DNA from: Flavobacteriia bacterium
Lineage (GTDB): Bacteria; Bacteroidota; Bacteroidia; Flavobacteriales; Flavobacteriaceae
Length of the DNA: 21,661 nt
Reading direction: 5' to 3'
Assembly: GCA_018500075.1 (NCBI GenBank)
Contig: JAHBAN010000067.1
Location: 1-21,661 of the forward strand
Positions 20,566 to 21,661 of this stretch are shown here, one piece after another. The stretch's first letter is position 1, and each line of letters starts with the position of its first letter. Both the position numbers and the translations under genes were made by a program. A model generated the notes under the pieces. That model had not been told where the DNA came from. It saw only the letters and a program-made list of their open reading frames with translations, and searched no databases.

Positions 20566-21150
20566 ATGAAAACGCATGACACGAGTCTGACGAGATGTGG
20601 ATGGCACGGAGTGGATCCGTTCTATGTGAAATACCATGATGAGGAATGGGGGGTGCCTGAATACGACAGTCGGGCGCTCTGGGAAAAGCTTGTTCTGGAC
20701 GGCTTTCAGGCCGGGCTGAGCTGGATCACAATCTTGCGAAAGCGGGAGAATTTTCGGCAAGCTTTTCAAGGCTTTGACCCTGAGGTTTTGGCAACATGGG
20801 GGGAGGCTGATGTGCAGCGTTTGCTTGCGGATGAGGGGATTATTCGCCACCGTGGGAAGATAGAAGCGACGATTACAAATGCGCGGGCCTATCTGGAAAT
20901 CGAGGCGACAGAGGGCTTTGCCGCCTATTGTTGGAGCTATGTCGGCGGGCGCCCGCGCGAGAACCACTGGGAGACTTTGGCGCAGGTGCCGGCGCAGACG
21001 GAATTATCGCAACAATTTTCAAAAAATTTGAAGAAAAAGGGATTCAAGTTCTGCGGGCCGACGATTGTCTATGCCTGGATGCAGGCCTGCGGGTTGGTCA
21101 ATGACCATCTTGTCGGCTGCCACCGTCATGCCGAAGTGGCACCCGATTAG
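20566..21150 (+). CDS. tag: DNA-3-methyladenine glycosylase I (Tag)
   Basis: Base-excision repair enzyme that removes 3-methyladenine from alkylated DNA. The 194 residues follow the E. coli Tag pattern closely: RCGW near the N-terminus, YHDEEWGVPEYDS, QAGLSWITILRKRENFR, GIIRHRGKIEATITNARAYL, KKKGFKFCGPTIVYAWMQACGLVNDH. The zinc ligands correspond to C11, H24, H181 and C185. At the position of E. coli E38, which contacts the 3-methyladenine base, there is aspartate (D45) in LDGFQAGLSW. Start: the ATG at 20566 has only a GAAGA stretch upstream; no better start exists. The 12-bp repeats after the stop follow directly. Confidence 0.95.
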   Translation: MKTHDTSLTRCGWHGVDPFYVKYHDEEWGVPEYDSRALWEKLVLDGFQAGLSWITILRKRENFRQAFQGFDPEVLATWGEADVQRLLADEGIIRHRGKIEATITNARAYLEIEATEGFAAYCWSYVGGRPRENHWETLAQVPAQTELSQQFSKNLKKKGFKFCGPTIVYAWMQACGLVNDHLVGCHRHAEVAPD

Positions 21151-21203
21151 GGCAAAATCGGGCGTGGGGCACTCTATGTGGCACCCTATATGGCACGCTG
21201 TAT
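21138..21203. repeat. 12-bp GGCAC tandem repeats after tag
   Basis: Three adjacent 12-bp units start at 21168, 21180 and 21192 (GGCACTCTATGT, GGCACCCTATAT, GGCACGCTGTAT). A related copy, GGCACCCGATTA at 21138-21149, forms the end of the tag coding sequence. A possible extra unit starts GGACAGC at 21204. They lie between convergent genes. Confidence 0.55.
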
Positions 21204-21221
21204 GGACAGCGAAACGACGCA

Positions 21222-21254
21222 CAGCCCGCGCGTGATCTTTCCGGGGGCGGGCTG
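21222..21254. terminator. possible terminator between tag and threonine aldolase
   Basis: CAGCCCGC (21222-21229) pairs with GCGGGCTG (21247-21254) around a 17-nt loop, an 8-bp GC-rich stem 5 nt from the stop of the minus-strand gene. There is no U-tract on either side, so terminator function is uncertain. Confidence 0.35.
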
Positions 21255-21259
21255 GTCGG

Positions 21260-21661
21260 CTAGCCTTTTGCGAGCGCGATAAACTGGTCGATGAGCGCGT
21301 CGGTGATGGACCAGTCGCAGACCAGACGACAGGGCAGAAGCCCATCGGGATCGCCTGTTTTGACATCACCCGACAGCACATAATAGCGCGCACCCGCCGC
21401 GGCGAGGCGTTGATGGGCGGCGCGGGGCAGGTCGGCAAAAATCATGTTGGCATCAGGGCGATTTGTGAGGCGCGCGCCCGCAACTGTGGCAAGGCCCTCT
21501 GCGAGCCGTGCACAATTGGCATTGGCGCGTTTGGCCGAGGTGAGCCAGAGGTCATCCGCGAGATAGGCTTTCATCTGGGCCGAGAGGTAGCGGTGCTTTG
21601 AAAACAGATGCGCGCCACGCTTGCGGCGCAATTCGAACTCCCAGGCTTTGGACGGGTCAAA
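21260..21661 (-). CDS. low-specificity L-threonine aldolase, C-terminal part (runs off window)
   Basis: PLP-dependent enzyme of the beta-eliminating lyase/threonine aldolase group, which cleaves threonine to glycine and acetaldehyde. Only the last 133 codons are present. The frame stays open to the window edge, reading DPSKAWEFELRRKRG, then HLFSKHRYLSAQMKAYL, matching the region after the PLP-lysine in this family. The C-terminal small domain follows (NRPDANMIFADLP, YYVLSGD, RLVCDWSITDALIDQFIALA). An apparent TTG start at 21631 is not the real start. The PLP lysine lies upstream, outside the window, so completeness cannot be judged. It converges on tag. Confidence 0.85.
   Translation of the reverse strand, partial: FDPSKAWEFELRRKRGAHLFSKHRYLSAQMKAYLADDLWLTSAKRANANCARLAEGLATVAGARLTNRPDANMIFADLPRAAHQRLAAAGARYYVLSGDVKTGDPDGLLPCRLVCDWSITDALIDQFIALAKG

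Overview
The window reads as chromosomal DNA of an alphaproteobacterium of the Rhodobacteraceae (Roseobacter/Rhodobacter side). The evidence is high GC content with strong GC3 bias, an RpoD with a long acidic insertion, a NrdR-RibD pair joined by a GTGA overlap, a RibB fused to a cysteine-free RibA-like domain beside ribH-nusB, a long-chain polyprenyl diphosphate synthase next to a DUF2007 protein and a TrmN6-like methyltransferase, and a phaA-phaB polyhydroxybutyrate pair. This assignment is inferred from family resemblance; no rRNA or tRNA gene is present to confirm it.

Layout. 1-2.6 kb (+): rpoD, then a small secreted cysteine-containing protein of unknown function. 2.6-9 kb (-): transcription runs from kpsS through a Wza/KpsD-like lipoprotein and kpsC to nrdR and ribD. 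9-14.7 kb (mostly +): ribE, a Tat-exported metallo-beta-lactamase-fold hydrolase, a membrane diguanylate cyclase on the minus strand, then a compact ribB(X)-ribH-nusB operon. 14.67-15.04 kb: a 370-bp gene-free region between convergent genes, rich in tandem and phased repeats. 15-17.4 kb: a polyprenyl synthase (-) divergent from DUF2007 and a methyltransferase (+), then a 57-residue DUF465 protein with a strong terminator. 17.4-20.5 kb (-): an EAL phosphodiesterase, phaA and phaB. The end holds tag (+) and the C-terminal part of a threonine aldolase (-) that runs off the window.

How the genes work together. Four riboflavin genes (ribD, ribE, ribB, ribH) with nrdR and nusB look like one ancestral nrdR-rib-nusB neighbourhood, interrupted by a three-gene capsule set (kpsS, export lipoprotein, kpsC) and by the hydrolase and diguanylate cyclase genes. 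No intact GTP cyclohydrolase II is encoded here, so ribA must lie elsewhere. PhaA and PhaB supply (R)-3-hydroxybutyryl-CoA for polyhydroxybutyrate; the synthase is not here. Both phaA and phaB have TGC-rich palindromes upstream that resemble PhaR operators. One cyclic-di-GMP synthase and one cyclic-di-GMP phosphodiesterase are both present.

I see no clear undescribed multi-gene defence or mobile system: no transposase, integrase, CRISPR, toxin-antitoxin or phage gene. The most unusual material is non-coding: a Shine-Dalgarno sequence inside a 9-bp stem ahead of the hydrolase, a 15/16-bp degenerate tandem array, three GTGCACG boxes exactly 11 bp apart, and palindromic candidate operators at phaA and at the polyprenyl synthase/DUF2007 divergent promoter.
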